A stretch of DNA of 51,556 bases from Pseudomonadota bacterium (lineage in GTDB: Bacteria > Pseudomonadota > Alphaproteobacteria > Rhizobiales > Hyphomicrobiaceae): contig JAEZRM010000044.1 of the NCBI GenBank assembly GCA_023412805.1, forward strand, positions 1 to 51,556, read 5' to 3'. The notes under the pieces are model-generated. The model had not been told where the DNA came from, made no database searches, and saw only the letters and a program-made list of their open reading frames with translations. A program made the translations under genes and the position numbers. Below, piece by piece: positions 40,625 through 49,540 of this stretch. Within the stretch, counting starts at the first letter, position 1. Every line of letters starts with the position of its first letter.

Positions 40625-42043
40625 ATGAGCCTTCACGTCCCGCCCAAGCACTTCCTGGAGGCGCTGCCGATCGCAATATACGCGTGCGCCGCCGATGGCC
40701 GGATTCTTTGGTTCAACGAACGCGCCTGCCGACTGTGGGGACGAACGCCACGGGTGGGGGACGCCCACGAGCTGTACTGTGGTGCTTATACCGTGTTCGC
40801 GGGTGAGCGGCGGATACCGCCCGAAGAGACCCCCATGGCCGAGGTGCTTCGTACCGGCACTCCGATACGCAGTGCAGAAGCGCGCGTCCAGCGCCCGGAT
40901 GGTTCCGAAGTCTGGGCCGAGATCCACATCGAGCCCGTACGCGATGAGGCTGGAGCTGTCATAGGCGCAATAAATTGCTTTCATGAGACCAATGGCCCCC
41001 CGCGCGAGCATATGCGCTGGCTCGCCGAGGCGTACGACAATGCAAGGATTGGCATCGCGGAGGTCGAGCGGGGCGGACAGCTGCGCCGTCTCAATGCGCA
41101 TCTGCGGGATATTCTCCAGGCCGCTCCCGAAGACAAAACGGTCTTCGACCTGATACACGGCGATGACCGTAAAGCGCTAGTTTCCTTGTTCGAGCAGCAG
41201 CTGGCCGGTCACCTCGATCACTATGAGCTCGAGATTCGATTGAGCCCCGAAAACGGGGAGCACCGCTGGGTAAGCGTCAGCTCCCGGGGCGTTAAAGATA
41301 CGCAAGGAACCCACCAGTGTGCTCTCTGGATTGTGCGCGACATTAGCCCACGCAAGGCATCCGAGAAGCGGCTGGAAAGCTTCAGTAAGAGCCAGACTGC
41401 ACTTCATACGCTGACGGCCACATTGCAGAGGGCCGGTGCGCCGGACGAAGTATACTCGGCCGCTATTGATGCCATCCACCGGTCCCTTCTATGCTCGCGC
41501 GCGTCTGTGCTGCTGTTAGATGCGCAAGGGGTGATGCGCTTCGAGATGGCGCGAGGACTCTCCCGTACTTACATGGAGGCGGTAGAGGGGCATTCCCCAT
41601 GGGATGCGGGCACCGCTGATGCGCGGCCTATCTGCATAGACGATGTTGTCGCATCGAGCCTGGCCGGCGATCTAAAGGGCGCGGTATTGCAAGAGGGTAT
41701 CCGGGCGCTGGCATTCATTCCCATCGAAAGCCATGACCGCCTGCTCGGAAAGTTCATGGTCTACTACGACGAGCCCCATTCCTTCTCGCGGGCCGAGGTA
41801 GACACGGCGCGGACCATAGCTCGGCACGTGAGTTTCAGCCTGGAGAGGCTGCATTCGCAGCGCTCGGCGCAGCATCTGGCCGCCATCGTGGAATCGTCCT
41901 GGGACGCGATCGTAAGCAAGGACACAAACGCGATTATCACGAGCTGGAACGCGGGGGCTGAACGATTGTTCGGCTACACGGTCGCAGAGGCGGTCGGAAA
42001 GCCGATCACAATGGTCATACCGGCCGGTCAATGCAAACCCTGA
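40625..42043 (+). CDS. PAS-PAS-GAF-PAS sensor, kinase domain missing
   Basis: About 472 residues from ATG 40625 (500 if from 40541). Order: PAS 1 (FLEALPIAIYACAADGRILW..., about 10-125), PAS 2 with PAC (about 130-245, ending ALWIVRDISPRK), GAF (about 260-420) and the start of PAS 3 (HLAAIVESSWDAIVSKDTNA...ERLFGYTVAEAVGKPI). PAS 3 stops at VIPAGQCKP, where relatives run on into a HWE/HisKA2 kinase. It therefore looks like a truncated soluble receptor without catalytic output. A terminator follows within 15 bp. Confidence 0.82.
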   Translation: MSLHVPPKHFLEALPIAIYACAADGRILWFNERACRLWGRTPRVGDAHELYCGAYTVFAGERRIPPEETPMAEVLRTGTPIRSAEARVQRPDGSEVWAEIHIEPVRDEAGAVIGAINCFHETNGPPREHMRWLAEAYDNARIGIAEVERGGQLRRLNAHLRDILQAAPEDKTVFDLIHGDDRKALVSLFEQQLAGHLDHYELEIRLSPENGEHRWVSVSSRGVKDTQGTHQCALWIVRDISPRKASEKRLESFSKSQTALHTLTATLQRAGAPDEVYSAAIDAIHRSLLCSRASVLLLDAQGVMRFEMARGLSRTYMEAVEGHSPWDAGTADARPICIDDVVASSLAGDLKGAVLQEGIRALAFIPIESHDRLLGKFMVYYDEPHSFSRAEVDTARTIARHVSFSLERLHSQRSAQHLAAIVESSWDAIVSKDTNAIITSWNAGAERLFGYTVAEAVGKPITMVIPAGQCKP

Positions 42044-42055
42044 ACCTGTCCTGCG

Positions 42056-42080
42056 CGGGCTTAAAGCCCGAGGCTTTTTC
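42056..42080 (+). terminator. Rho-independent terminator after the truncated sensor
   Basis: Stem CGGGCT (42056-42061), loop TAA, AGCCCG (42065-42070), then AGGCTTTTTC. It starts 12 bp after the sensor stop codon. Confidence 0.7.
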
Positions 42081-42134
42081 GTGGGACGCACACGATCCAA
42101 TCCACTCGGCACGTCGCAATAGGGAGGCGACCAC

Positions 42135-42437
42135 CTAACTGGCGTGATGCCTTATCCATCCGGCATAGCGATCCATCCACTCCTGGAGAAACTTCCTGCT
42201 GCTTGTGCCTATGGCACCGTCAGACGCGAACAAATCATCCTTCGCCTGGATAAATGCTTCTGGCTGCCCGAGAGTGGGCATGTCGAGATAAGCTAGGATA
42301 TTGCGCAGATGCTGCTGCGCGAGCGCCGTGCCTATCGCGCCGGGCGAGATACCAATAACCCCCGCGCCAGTGTAAGAGCACCTCGGCTTGGCGAAACGGA
42401 ATCGCTTAGGCCATGTTCGCGCAGTCTCACGCTTCAC
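42135..42437 (-). pseudogene. NADPH-dependent FMN reductase, C-terminal fragment
   Basis: The frame carries the family C-terminal half: VIGISPGAIGTALAQQHLRN, AYLDMPTLGQPEAFIQAKDD and the final helix RKFLQEWMDRYAGWIRHH. The flavodoxin-like N-terminal half (FMN loop) is missing, replaced by an unrelated basic leader. Not expected to bind flavin properly. Confidence 0.72.
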
Positions 42438-42765
42438 ACTCCACGAACCGGCCCTTGGTGCATGGCGAGGTCATGACTTTTACGCCAGTTTACTCGGCGG
42501 GACGGCAGATTCTCTCACCTGCCCAGGCACTGGGAAAGTCTCTCCGACAAATCATGCAAGGACGGATTTTCTCCTCGCAAGCTCGCGCGGGCTGGTCTTC
42601 ATTCGCGCGCGATATAGATCGGTCTAAGATGTCACATCTCCACATAAGCTTACGGAGCCGGACACCATCGCGTCCGACCCCTTTGATTTCTGACTCGTGA
42701 GATAGGCGCTCAGATCGGCAGCCCAAAACTTCATGTGGTGACGACAGCAATTGAATTCAATGGGA
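42438..42765. other. Gene-free interval
   Basis: No convincing gene on either strand; the frames present are Ser/Arg-rich shadows. It separates the FMN-reductase fragment from the hairpin and small membrane gene at 42766-42974. Confidence 0.45.
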
Positions 42766-42790
42766 AAGTGCGATGTTCATCGTCGCACTT
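42766..42790 (+). promoter_or_regulatory. Perfect 8-bp hairpin in a leader
   Basis: AAGTGCGA (42766-42773), 9-nt loop, TCGCACTT (42783-42790), ending 13 bp before the ATG of the small membrane gene and just ahead of its GGAG site. Position suggests an operator or translational control element. Confidence 0.45.
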
Positions 42791-42803
42791 GTTGGAGCTC
42801 ACG

Positions 42804-42974
42804 ATGAACAATCACTCCCGTCGTAAGCGAAGCAAAAATCCGGATTGCCACTCAGCAACATCCGCAAGTGGAGCGAGTCAGAAGCGTGGACAAACTCTTT
42901 TGCCGATGCTGGTGGGCGGCCTCGTGCTCATTATCGTCGGCATGGTCGCGGTGGTGTTCGTTGTTTCGAAATAG
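42804..42974 (+). CDS. Small single-pass membrane protein
   Basis: 56 residues from ATG 42804 with TTGGAG upstream. Basic, Ser-rich N-terminal 30 residues (MNNHSRRKRSKNPDCHSATS), then one helix (LLPMLVGGLVLIIVGMVAVV) and a short end. Unknown function. Confidence 0.6.
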   Translation: MNNHSRRKRSKNPDCHSATSASGASQKRGQTLLPMLVGGLVLIIVGMVAVVFVVSK

Positions 42975-43006
42975 GCGCATGACGATTGCCCAATCCGGGT
43001 TTTAGT

Positions 43007-43330
43007 TCAGGGAGCATCGTCCGGCCGGGCCATTCCGCCCTCGCTCTCCAAGCGGAGGATCTGCTTCACGTCCTGGCGCGTGAACTTGAGACGCACGCCT
43101 GCTCCGAGCCCATCTCCCTCATCCACCACGACAACGCCGAACGTATCAAACGCCCGGACAATAGCGTCGGCATCATCCTGCCTATCGACCCACGCGCTGC
43201 CGCCGGCTTCCAAAAGCGTCAGGGCTTCTACTGAAAGGCCCGCAGCTTTCGCGAAATCCTCACGTCCCACTTCCACCAGTGCCCGCCCCGCAGCAATCAA
43301 GCGACCCGTTACCTCGAACTTTGACGTCAT
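43007..43330 (-). CDS. Small XRE-type regulator
   Basis: 107 residues from ATG 43328-43330, GGAGG 6 nt upstream. Residues 6-60 are a helix-turn-helix (TGRLIAAGRALVEVGREDFA, KAAGLSVEALTLLEAGG); the C-terminal part (FGVVVVDEGDGLGAGVRLKF) is shared by a family of short Rhizobiales XRE proteins. It lies 50 bp behind the HWE kinase gene on the same strand, probably co-transcribed, and might be a non-standard output for it. Confidence 0.8.
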   Translation of the reverse strand: MTSKFEVTGRLIAAGRALVEVGREDFAKAAGLSVEALTLLEAGGSAWVDRQDDADAIVRAFDTFGVVVVDEGDGLGAGVRLKFTRQDVKQILRLESEGGMARPDDAP

Positions 43331-43380
43331 AACCGCCTCCACGTCGAAGCCCGCCGCCTCGAAAAATGCCCGGGCAGGCA

Positions 43381-44457
43381 CTAAAGCCGGTCTTCCCTGG
43401 CCGTAAACGTGACGGTGAGCCGCTCGGGCTGCCATTCCCGCCTGATGGTGCCTCCCAGCTGGCGCTCAACCGTCATCTGGCTAAGTTTGTCGCCAAACCC
43501 GGAATGGACCGGGGGCTGAAACAGTTCCTCACATCCGGATTCCTCCCAGCATACCGTGAGCAGTCCTTCACCTCGATCGCACTGCAGACGCACATTGCCG
43601 GACGGCCCGCGCCAAGCCCCATGCTTGGCGGCATTCGTTATAAGCTCGTTCACAACGAGCGCGAGCGGTGTGAGTGATCGCGAGCTGATAGGTGCGTCGA
43701 TGCCATCCAGCTGGAAGCGATCATTGGCTTCACCCACAAACGGTGCCACAAGGACCCGAACGAGTGCGTGTAGGGTGGTTGGTTGGTCGGGAGCAGCGGT
43801 CTCAGCTTCGGGATCAACGACAGTTAGCCCGTGCGCGCGCGCCAGTGCCGTCATCCTGTCCCCCACCATGGCGGCCAGTTCTGCGGGAGTGGCGGCTTTG
43901 GTTGCCAACAGCTTGGTAAGGCTCGATGCAATCGAGAACACGTTCTTGATGCGATGCTGCATTTCCTTGAGCAGCATGGCCTGCTGCTCACGAGCAACGT
44001 GCACGGCGATTACATCACGAGCGATCTTTGAGGCACCCACAACAACCCCCTGCTCGTCGCGTATCGGCGAGACAGTGAGCGAGATATGCAGCAATGCGCC
44101 ATCCTTGCGGCGTCGAATGGTCTCGTAGTGGTCGACGCGCTCACCTCGACGGATGCGCTCGAGAATTTTGGGCTCTTCGTCGTGCCGATCGGGCGGGATC
44201 AGAATCGTCACCGGCTCCCCGAGGACCTCTTCTGCCGAATAGCCGAAAATCGCCTCCGCGCCCTTGTTCCAGCTTGTGATGTTGCCGTCGAGATCCTTTG
44301 TGAGGATGGCATCATGTGAGCCCTCCACGATGGCCGCGAGCTGCTGCCGTGCGCGGTCCATCAGCAATTGCGGCTGAAGCTCAGCAGGTATCGTCGACCT
44401 GCGCGGCCTTTTCGGTGACTTAATCACGAGCGTGCCCTTCCGCGTCTTCGCACCCAC
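43381..44457 (-). CDS. PAS-HWE histidine kinase
   Basis: 358 residues from GTG 44455-44457; GTG 44427 (348 residues) has a better-placed GGAAGGG. PAS domain with PAC at about 30-155 (IVEGSHDAILTKDLDGNITS ... RDEQGVVVGASKIARDV). The phospho-acceptor segment is EMQHRIKNVFSIASSL with the H-R-x-K-N signature of HWE/HisKA2 kinases, then the ATPase region with LALVVNELITNAAKHGAW (N box). Cytoplasmic. HWE kinases frequently feed the PhyR general stress pathway in Alphaproteobacteria, a reasonable but unproven link here. No response regulator is adjacent. Confidence 0.88.
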   Translation of the reverse strand: MGAKTRKGTLVIKSPKRPRRSTIPAELQPQLLMDRARQQLAAIVEGSHDAILTKDLDGNITSWNKGAEAIFGYSAEEVLGEPVTILIPPDRHDEEPKILERIRRGERVDHYETIRRRKDGALLHISLTVSPIRDEQGVVVGASKIARDVIAVHVAREQQAMLLKEMQHRIKNVFSIASSLTKLLATKAATPAELAAMVGDRMTALARAHGLTVVDPEAETAAPDQPTTLHALVRVLVAPFVGEANDRFQLDGIDAPISSRSLTPLALVVNELITNAAKHGAWRGPSGNVRLQCDRGEGLLTVCWEESGCEELFQPPVHSGFGDKLSQMTVERQLGGTIRREWQPERLTVTFTAREDRL

Positions 44458-44557
44458 ATTAGCGCGGCGAGAGTCGGCCGCAAGTAGGCAGGACCGGAAT
44501 CCTAGCGCCGTCCGTTAACCAATATCCCGGTTCGAGGGCGTGACCGCATCGCCCGTG

Positions 44558-45823
44558 TCATTCGACCCTCAGTAACTCTTCCCAACACGTCGTAAAGCGC
44601 GGAGAGCGGAGGTCGGCGCGAAGCCGCCACCCATGGTCAATCCCCGATGCCGCAAAATGCACGGCGCGCTTTCCGTAGTCCCCATTGAGCCGGTCCAAGA
44701 CCCGCATCAGCGCCTTTCGCCGATCGCTATCCGGCGCCACGAACAAACTCCCCTGCACGCTTGCTGCCGGCGCAAGCTCGAGCAACATCACGCCGGCCTT
44801 CTTGTAGCGGTAGCCGTCGCGCCAGAGCTTACGGATGAGATGCAGAGCAGCGCGGAGAAGCCGTGCCGTATCGGCAGTCGCAACAGACAGGGGCACGGTA
44901 GCGGTGGCGCTGTATTGTGGGTCGCGTTCGTTGAAGGGGTTCGTGTGGACGAACACGCTTACGGCACCGGCTGAGAGCTTCTGCAGGCGCATGCGCTGAG
45001 CAGCCCGCTCGATATGTGTGGCCACGGCTTGCTCCAGCTCGCGCATGGTCGTGACAGCCCGCCCGAATGAGCGTGAGGCAATGATGCTCTTATTGTCGAC
45101 CGGATGCTCGGAGAGACCAATGCAGGGGATCCCGCAAAGCTCGAGAGCCATTCGTTCCATCACGACCCCGAGCTTCTGGCGAACCCAGGCAGGATCCGCA
45201 TCGCGCAAAGCGAGCGGCGAGCTGATGCCGAGTTTTCGAAGGCGTGCCGACATCCGCGCTGCGACACCCCAGAGGTCTGTAAGCTCGAGACGCTCCAAGG
45301 CCGCTGATTGCGCGTCCCGCTCCATCAGCACGTGCACGCCACCGGAACCTGACGCCGACTTTGCGATACGGTTCGCCACCTTCGCGAGAGTCTTGGTCGG
45401 CGCAATCCCCACCGATACAGGGATGCCTGTACAGGCGAGCACGGTTGCGCGTAAGTCGCAAGCATGAGCGTGAAGCCTACGTTCAAATCCCGCTAAACCC
45501 AGAAACGCCTCGTCGATGGAGTAGATCTCGAGATTTGGCGTGAACTGCGAGAGCACGCTCATCACGCGCCCCGATAGGTCGCCGTAGAGCGTGTAGTTCG
45601 ACGAGCGGACGATGACGCCGTGCTTTGCGAACTTCTGTTTGCTGAGGTGCCAGGGCTCGCCCATGGCGATGCCGAGCGCCTTCGCTTCGTTCGAGCGCGC
45701 AATGACACAACCATCGTTGTTCGAGAGTACGACAACGGGCCGGCCCCGGAGGTCCGGCTGAAACAATCGCTCGCACGACGCGTAGAAGTTGTTGCAGTCA
45801 ACAAGGGCGATGGGCATCGCCAC
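44558..45823 (-). CDS. umuC: Y-family DNA polymerase V catalytic subunit (UmuC)
   Basis: 421 residues from GTG 45821-45823, or 419 from ATG 45815-45817. Palm and catalytic acids: IALVDCNNFYASCERLF (first Asp) and IYSIDEAFLGL (S-I-D-E); fingers NNDGCVIARSNEAK; little-finger domain and the UmuC-specific DUF4113 C-terminus (GTWRLRAD-like HGWRLRADLRSPRFTTCWEE). Carries out error-prone translesion synthesis when complexed with processed UmuD. It starts a few bases behind the umuD stop, in an operon controlled by an SOS box. The catalytic sequence is intact. Confidence 0.95.
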   Translation of the reverse strand: MAMPIALVDCNNFYASCERLFQPDLRGRPVVVLSNNDGCVIARSNEAKALGIAMGEPWHLSKQKFAKHGVIVRSSNYTLYGDLSGRVMSVLSQFTPNLEIYSIDEAFLGLAGFERRLHAHACDLRATVLACTGIPVSVGIAPTKTLAKVANRIAKSASGSGGVHVLMERDAQSAALERLELTDLWGVAARMSARLRKLGISSPLALRDADPAWVRQKLGVVMERMALELCGIPCIGLSEHPVDNKSIIASRSFGRAVTTMRELEQAVATHIERAAQRMRLQKLSAGAVSVFVHTNPFNERDPQYSATATVPLSVATADTARLLRAALHLIRKLWRDGYRYKKAGVMLLELAPAASVQGSLFVAPDSDRRKALMRVLDRLNGDYGKRAVHFAASGIDHGWRLRADLRSPRFTTCWEELLRVE

Positions 45824-45826
45824 CCG

Positions 45827-46259
45827 CTAAAGCACCCGCACCACCGCGCGGACGCTGCCCCAGCACTCAAACTCGGTCGCGTCGGTTATCGGAATCGGCT
45901 TGTAAGCGGGATTGCTCGCTTCAAGCCACACGAGATCTTTCCGACGCCTGTAACGCTTGAGTAAACTCGCCGTCCACCAGCGCCAGGATCAGACGGTCGT
46001 TTGCCGCCTGTACTGACCGATCCACCACCGCGATATCACCCGGCAGGATGCCATCGCCCGACATGCTGTCCCCTGCCACCCGCACCGCGAACGTTGCCGC
46101 CGGATTTGCGATGAGCAGCTCGTTGAAGTCGAGCGGTCGCTCCACGTAGTCTTCGGCCGGCGACGGGAAGCCTGCCTTCACTTCCGAACCTACCAGCGGC
46201 ACCGTCAGCGCCCCTCGCGCTTCGCATTCCCGCACCACCCACGCCCACACCCCCATCAT
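45827..46259 (-). pseudogene. umuD: UmuD-type protease subunit, frameshifted
   Basis: Starts MMGVWAWVVRECEARGALTV. It keeps the autocleavage region GFPSPAEDYVE and the catalytic Ser in VRVAGDSMSGDGI with PGDIAVVDRS. After LALVDGEFT two bases are missing: the current frame ends early at 45921, while the restored frame reads KRYRRRKDLVWLEASNPAYK...PIPITDATEFECWGSVRAVV to TAG 45827-45829. The catalytic Lys lies just after the break (normally L-x-V-K-R), so self-cleavage and dimerisation should fail. Confidence 0.85.
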
Positions 46260-46284
46260 CGCATCCTTTTATTATTGTTTGATT

Positions 46285-46299
46285 GTTCACTTTATGTTC
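46285..46299. promoter_or_regulatory. LexA/SOS box
   Basis: GTTC (46285-46288), N7, GTTC (46296-46299), read as GAAC-N7-GAAC toward umuD: an exact alphaproteobacterial LexA operator, 26 bp before the umuD start. It implies DNA-damage induction of umuDC. Confidence 0.85.
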
Positions 46300-46443
46300 T
46301 TGCTCCCCGCGCCGTCAAGCAATGTCTTGCCCTACCCCGTGCTCGCCTGCATCCACTGGCCGCAGTCTGGCCATTATTATTGATGTTCTAGACATCACTG
46401 ATGCTATAAATTATATTACTTGGATGGCTAAGGGCGGTCCCCC

Positions 46444-46746
46444 ATGATCACTGGAGCGCAGATGCGTGCTGCGCGCGCACTTCTAGGTATCGATCAGCAG
46501 ACCCTTGCCGAGCAGGCGGGGGTATCGGTGCCGACCATCCAGCGCATGGAGGCCAGCAAGGGCAACGTAAGAGGCGTGGTCGATACGCTTACGAAGGTCG
46601 TACAGGCATTCGATGCCGCCGGGGTCGAGCTGATCGGCGACAACGCGCCGAGCCAGGGAAAAGGGCGCGGCGTGCGCCTAAAGGAAGCGGCCGCCATCAG
46701 ACCGGTAGCGCCTTCGGGTCAAGGGTCTCCCAGCAAGAAGCCGTGA
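46444..46746 (+). CDS. XRE-type regulator next to SulP gene
   Basis: 100 residues (MITGAQMRAARALLGIDQQT...). Helix-turn-helix at about 5-58 (LAEQAGVSVPTIQRMEASKG) and the family end GVELIGDNA ... GRGVRLKE. This short XRE type is regularly found just upstream of SulP transporters in Rhizobiales, so it probably regulates the next gene, 72 bp downstream. Confidence 0.87.
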   Translation: MITGAQMRAARALLGIDQQTLAEQAGVSVPTIQRMEASKGNVRGVVDTLTKVVQAFDAAGVELIGDNAPSQGKGRGVRLKEAAAIRPVAPSGQGSPSKKP

Positions 46747-46818
46747 GACACCGATAAACAAATGAACGGTGACGTCGACGGACACAGCTGACGGATCCGG
46801 CAAGAAAGAACAGAAACC

Positions 46819-48555
46819 ATGCGTGCGTTCGGTCCCCCTGGCGCGAAGCGGTCGGCCTCGCCAACCTTCGCCGAAATGTTCACGCCGAAACTTGTCACTA
46901 TCCTGCGCGAAGGCTACGGCTGGCCGCACTTCCGCGCGGACGCAATTGCCGGTCTCACCGTTGCGATCGTCGCGCTCCCTCTGTCCATGGCCATCGCCAT
47001 CGGCTCCGGCCTCTCACCCGACAAGGGGCTCTATACTGCCATCATCGGCGGCTTCCTGATCTCAGCCCTGGGCGGCAGCCGCTTCCAGATTGGCGGACCA
47101 GCAGGCGCGTTCATCGTTCTGATCGCGACGATTGTTGAACGGCACGGTTACGACGGCTTGGTGCTTGCGACCCTGATGGCCGGTGTCATGATGCTCGGCA
47201 TCGGTTTCCTCCGCCTCGGCACCTACATCAAGTACATTCCCTTTCCGGTGACTGTTGGCTTCACGGCGGGCATCGCCGTGATCATCTTCGCAAGTCAGGT
47301 CAAGGAACTCCTGGGGCTGGACATTGCCAAAGAACCAGCGGCCCTGATCCCGAAGTTGGAAGCCATAGCCGGCCGTATCCATACGCTGAACCCGGCGAGC
47401 GTGGCGGTAGCGCTCGCGGCCATCGCCATCATCCTCGTTCTGCGGCGCTACCGGCCCAAATGGCCGGGACTTCTGATCGCCGTCGGCGCGGCCGCGCTCG
47501 CAACCTACGTTTTCCAACTCGATGTCGCGATCATCGGCAGCCGCTTCGGCGGCATTCCGCAGACCTTGCCGGCCCCGGGCCTACCGGCGTTCGATCTAGC
47601 CAAGATGCGGGCGGTGCTGCCTGATGCCATTGCGATCGCGCTCCTTGGCGCCATCGAGTCGTTGCTGTCGGCGGTCGTGGCCGACGGCATGACCGGCCGC
47701 CGGCACCGCTCTAATTGCGAACTCGTCGCCCAGGGGACCGCCAACATCGCCGCCGTGTCCTTCGGCGGCATGTGCGTGACCGGCACCATCGCCCGCACAG
47801 CGACCAACGTCCGCGCTGGCGCGTACGGGCCCATCGCGGGCATGATGCACGCGCTTTACATTCTGCTCTTCATGTTGGTCGCGGCCCCGCTGGCGGCCTA
47901 CATTCCCCTGGCGAGCCTCGGAGCCGTTCTCGCCATCGTCGCCTGGAACATGGCCGAGAAGGAGGAATTCTGGCAGCTGTTGCGCTCCTCATGGGGAGAC
48001 GCGATCGTCCTGCTGGCAACCTTCTTCCTCACGATCTTTGAGGATCTCACAACAGCCATAGCGGTCGGCGTGACACTCGGCTCCTTCCTCTTCCTCCACC
48101 GCATGGCCGAGGCCGTGGAAGTGGAAACAGGCCATGCGGTCGTTCCCGAGGACCGGGCTGATACCCGAGACGCCAACCGCGCCGCCTACGCTGCCGAGCC
48201 GCACGGTCGAGACGTGCTTGTCTATCGCATTTCGGGAGCGTTCTTCTTCGGCGCCACCGCGGCCGTAAGCAGCGTTTTAGACCGTATCGGCGAGCACCCG
48301 AAGGTGCTGGTGCTCGACTTTTCTGACGTGCCCTTAGTCGACAGTACGGCGGCAAACGCACTCAAGGGATTTATCGAAAAGCTCTCACGCAGCGGCACGC
48401 GGATCTATATCGCAGGCGCTGCGAGGCCTGTCAGGCGTACCTTGCTCATAGCCGGGCTTCGCAAGCCGCTTATCCGATATGTTTCAGCGGTTGAGGATGC
48501 CGTGGCTCAGTCGGGCGCGGCCGATGACCCACGCGCCTTCACGAAAGTGAATTGA
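46819..48555 (+). CDS. SulP-family anion transporter with STAS domain
   Basis: 578 residues (ATG 46819; ATG 46876 also plausible). The transport domain opens RADAIAGLTVAIVALPLSMA and has about 12-14 helices with GGPAGAFIVLIATIV. The STAS domain at about 465-560 has VLVLDFSDVPLVDSTAANAL, the conserved D-S-T phospho-site loop. SulP proteins move sulfate, bicarbonate or dicarboxylates, usually with Na+ or H+. The substrate is not decided by sequence alone. Confidence 0.93.
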   Translation: MRAFGPPGAKRSASPTFAEMFTPKLVTILREGYGWPHFRADAIAGLTVAIVALPLSMAIAIGSGLSPDKGLYTAIIGGFLISALGGSRFQIGGPAGAFIVLIATIVERHGYDGLVLATLMAGVMMLGIGFLRLGTYIKYIPFPVTVGFTAGIAVIIFASQVKELLGLDIAKEPAALIPKLEAIAGRIHTLNPASVAVALAAIAIILVLRRYRPKWPGLLIAVGAAALATYVFQLDVAIIGSRFGGIPQTLPAPGLPAFDLAKMRAVLPDAIAIALLGAIESLLSAVVADGMTGRRHRSNCELVAQGTANIAAVSFGGMCVTGTIARTATNVRAGAYGPIAGMMHALYILLFMLVAAPLAAYIPLASLGAVLAIVAWNMAEKEEFWQLLRSSWGDAIVLLATFFLTIFEDLTTAIAVGVTLGSFLFLHRMAEAVEVETGHAVVPEDRADTRDANRAAYAAEPHGRDVLVYRISGAFFFGATAAVSSVLDRIGEHPKVLVLDFSDVPLVDSTAANALKGFIEKLSRSGTRIYIAGAARPVRRTLLIAGLRKPLIRYVSAVEDAVAQSGAADDPRAFTKVN

Positions 48556-48657
48556 GCGCTTTATCAGCGAGGCCATCGCGCCGGTGATGGATCTATTGCA
48601 GGCGTTCTCTTTGCGCTAATTTCCGCAAGCATCCGGCCATGTATCAGAGAGGTGATC

Positions 48658-49020
48658 ATGAAGTTACCAGCGCGAGCATGTTTTCTGGCTGCGGCTAGCG
48701 TCCTCGGACTTACTTCAGCTGCTATGGCCGCTGATCCCATCGACACAGACGGCGACAAATACAAAGTGCGGTTCGAGAACGACCGTATGCGCATACTAGA
48801 GTACCGCGATGAGCCCGGCCAGATAACCAAGCAGCACCATCACCCCGCGTTTGTGTTGTTCGCGCTGAGCCCCTTCAAGCGCACGATCACGCTCCCTGAT
48901 GGGAAGGTCCTGACCCGCGAATTTAAAGCGGGCGATATGCTCCAATCGGGCGCGCAGACGCACGTCGGCGAAAACGTGGGCGACACGCCCACGCACGTGA
49001 TCTTGATAGAGATGAAATAG
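48658..49020 (+). CDS. Secreted cupin-like protein
   Basis: 120 residues from ATG 48658 with AGAGAGG upstream. Signal peptide 1-25 (cut after AMAA). The remainder is a single cupin barrel: ITKQHHHPAFVLFALSPFKR with the H-x-H-x motif 1 and LQSGAQTHVGENVGDTPTHV as motif 2, hence a probable metal site. Periplasmic; function unknown. Confidence 0.85.
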   Translation: MKLPARACFLAAASVLGLTSAAMAADPIDTDGDKYKVRFENDRMRILEYRDEPGQITKQHHHPAFVLFALSPFKRTITLPDGKVLTREFKAGDMLQSGAQTHVGENVGDTPTHVILIEMK

Positions 49021-49141
49021 CCCGGCGCGATGCCCAGCGTTTCGAAACGTCAATGCAGTTGCGTTCGCCTTGAGACTTGCCCCATATGGCGCTTCGGCCG
49101 GTTGCACTCGGCCCCGTACCTCTGCGTCTGAAAGAAATCCA

Positions 49142-49477
49142 ATGACCAAACTCAACGGGCTCGGTTCAATGAGCTATGCCCAGCTTCTCGAGCTGCGTGA
49201 TCGGGTTGATGCCGCACTCACGGCCGCGAAAGCTGCTGAGAAACAGGAGTTGCGCGCTAAGATGGAAGGGATGGCTGCGAAATCCGGTCTTACGCTCGCT
49301 GACATCCTTGACGCCAAGCGCCCTACCAGCACAAGCAAACTCAAAGGTTCCAAGGTTGCAGTGAAGTACCGCAATCCAAAGGATGTCTCGCAGACCTGGA
49401 CGGGCCGCGGCCGCAAGCCCAACTGGCTCACCGCTGCTCTAAAAAAGGGTCAGAAAATCGAGAGCTTTCTCGCTTAG
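49142..49477 (+). CDS. H-NS/HvrA-type nucleoid protein
   Basis: 111 residues. N-terminal oligomerisation helix (LGSMSYAQLLELRDRVDAAL...) and C-terminal DNA-binding motif KYRNPKDVSQTWTGRGRKPN...WL, the H-NS signature T-W-T-G-R-G-R-x-P. It binds AT-rich DNA and silences acquired genes; on mobile elements such proteins commonly reduce host fitness cost. Confidence 0.93.
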   Translation: MTKLNGLGSMSYAQLLELRDRVDAALTAAKAAEKQELRAKMEGMAAKSGLTLADILDAKRPTSTSKLKGSKVAVKYRNPKDVSQTWTGRGRKPNWLTAALKKGQKIESFLA

Positions 49478-49488
49478 TTCTACAGATA

Positions 49489-49525
49489 CCGGCGGGCGCA
49501 GCGCAAAGGGCGTTGCGCTTGCCGG
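49489..49525 (+). terminator. Hairpin after the H-NS gene
   Basis: Nested stem CCGGC ... AGCGCAA (49500-49506), loop AGGGCG, TTGCGCT (49513-49519) ... GCCGG (49521-49525), 12 bp after the H-NS stop. A weak T-run, so it may be a rho-independent terminator or a stabilising 3' hairpin. Confidence 0.5.
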
Positions 49526-49540
49526 AAGTGCGAAAAGAGG

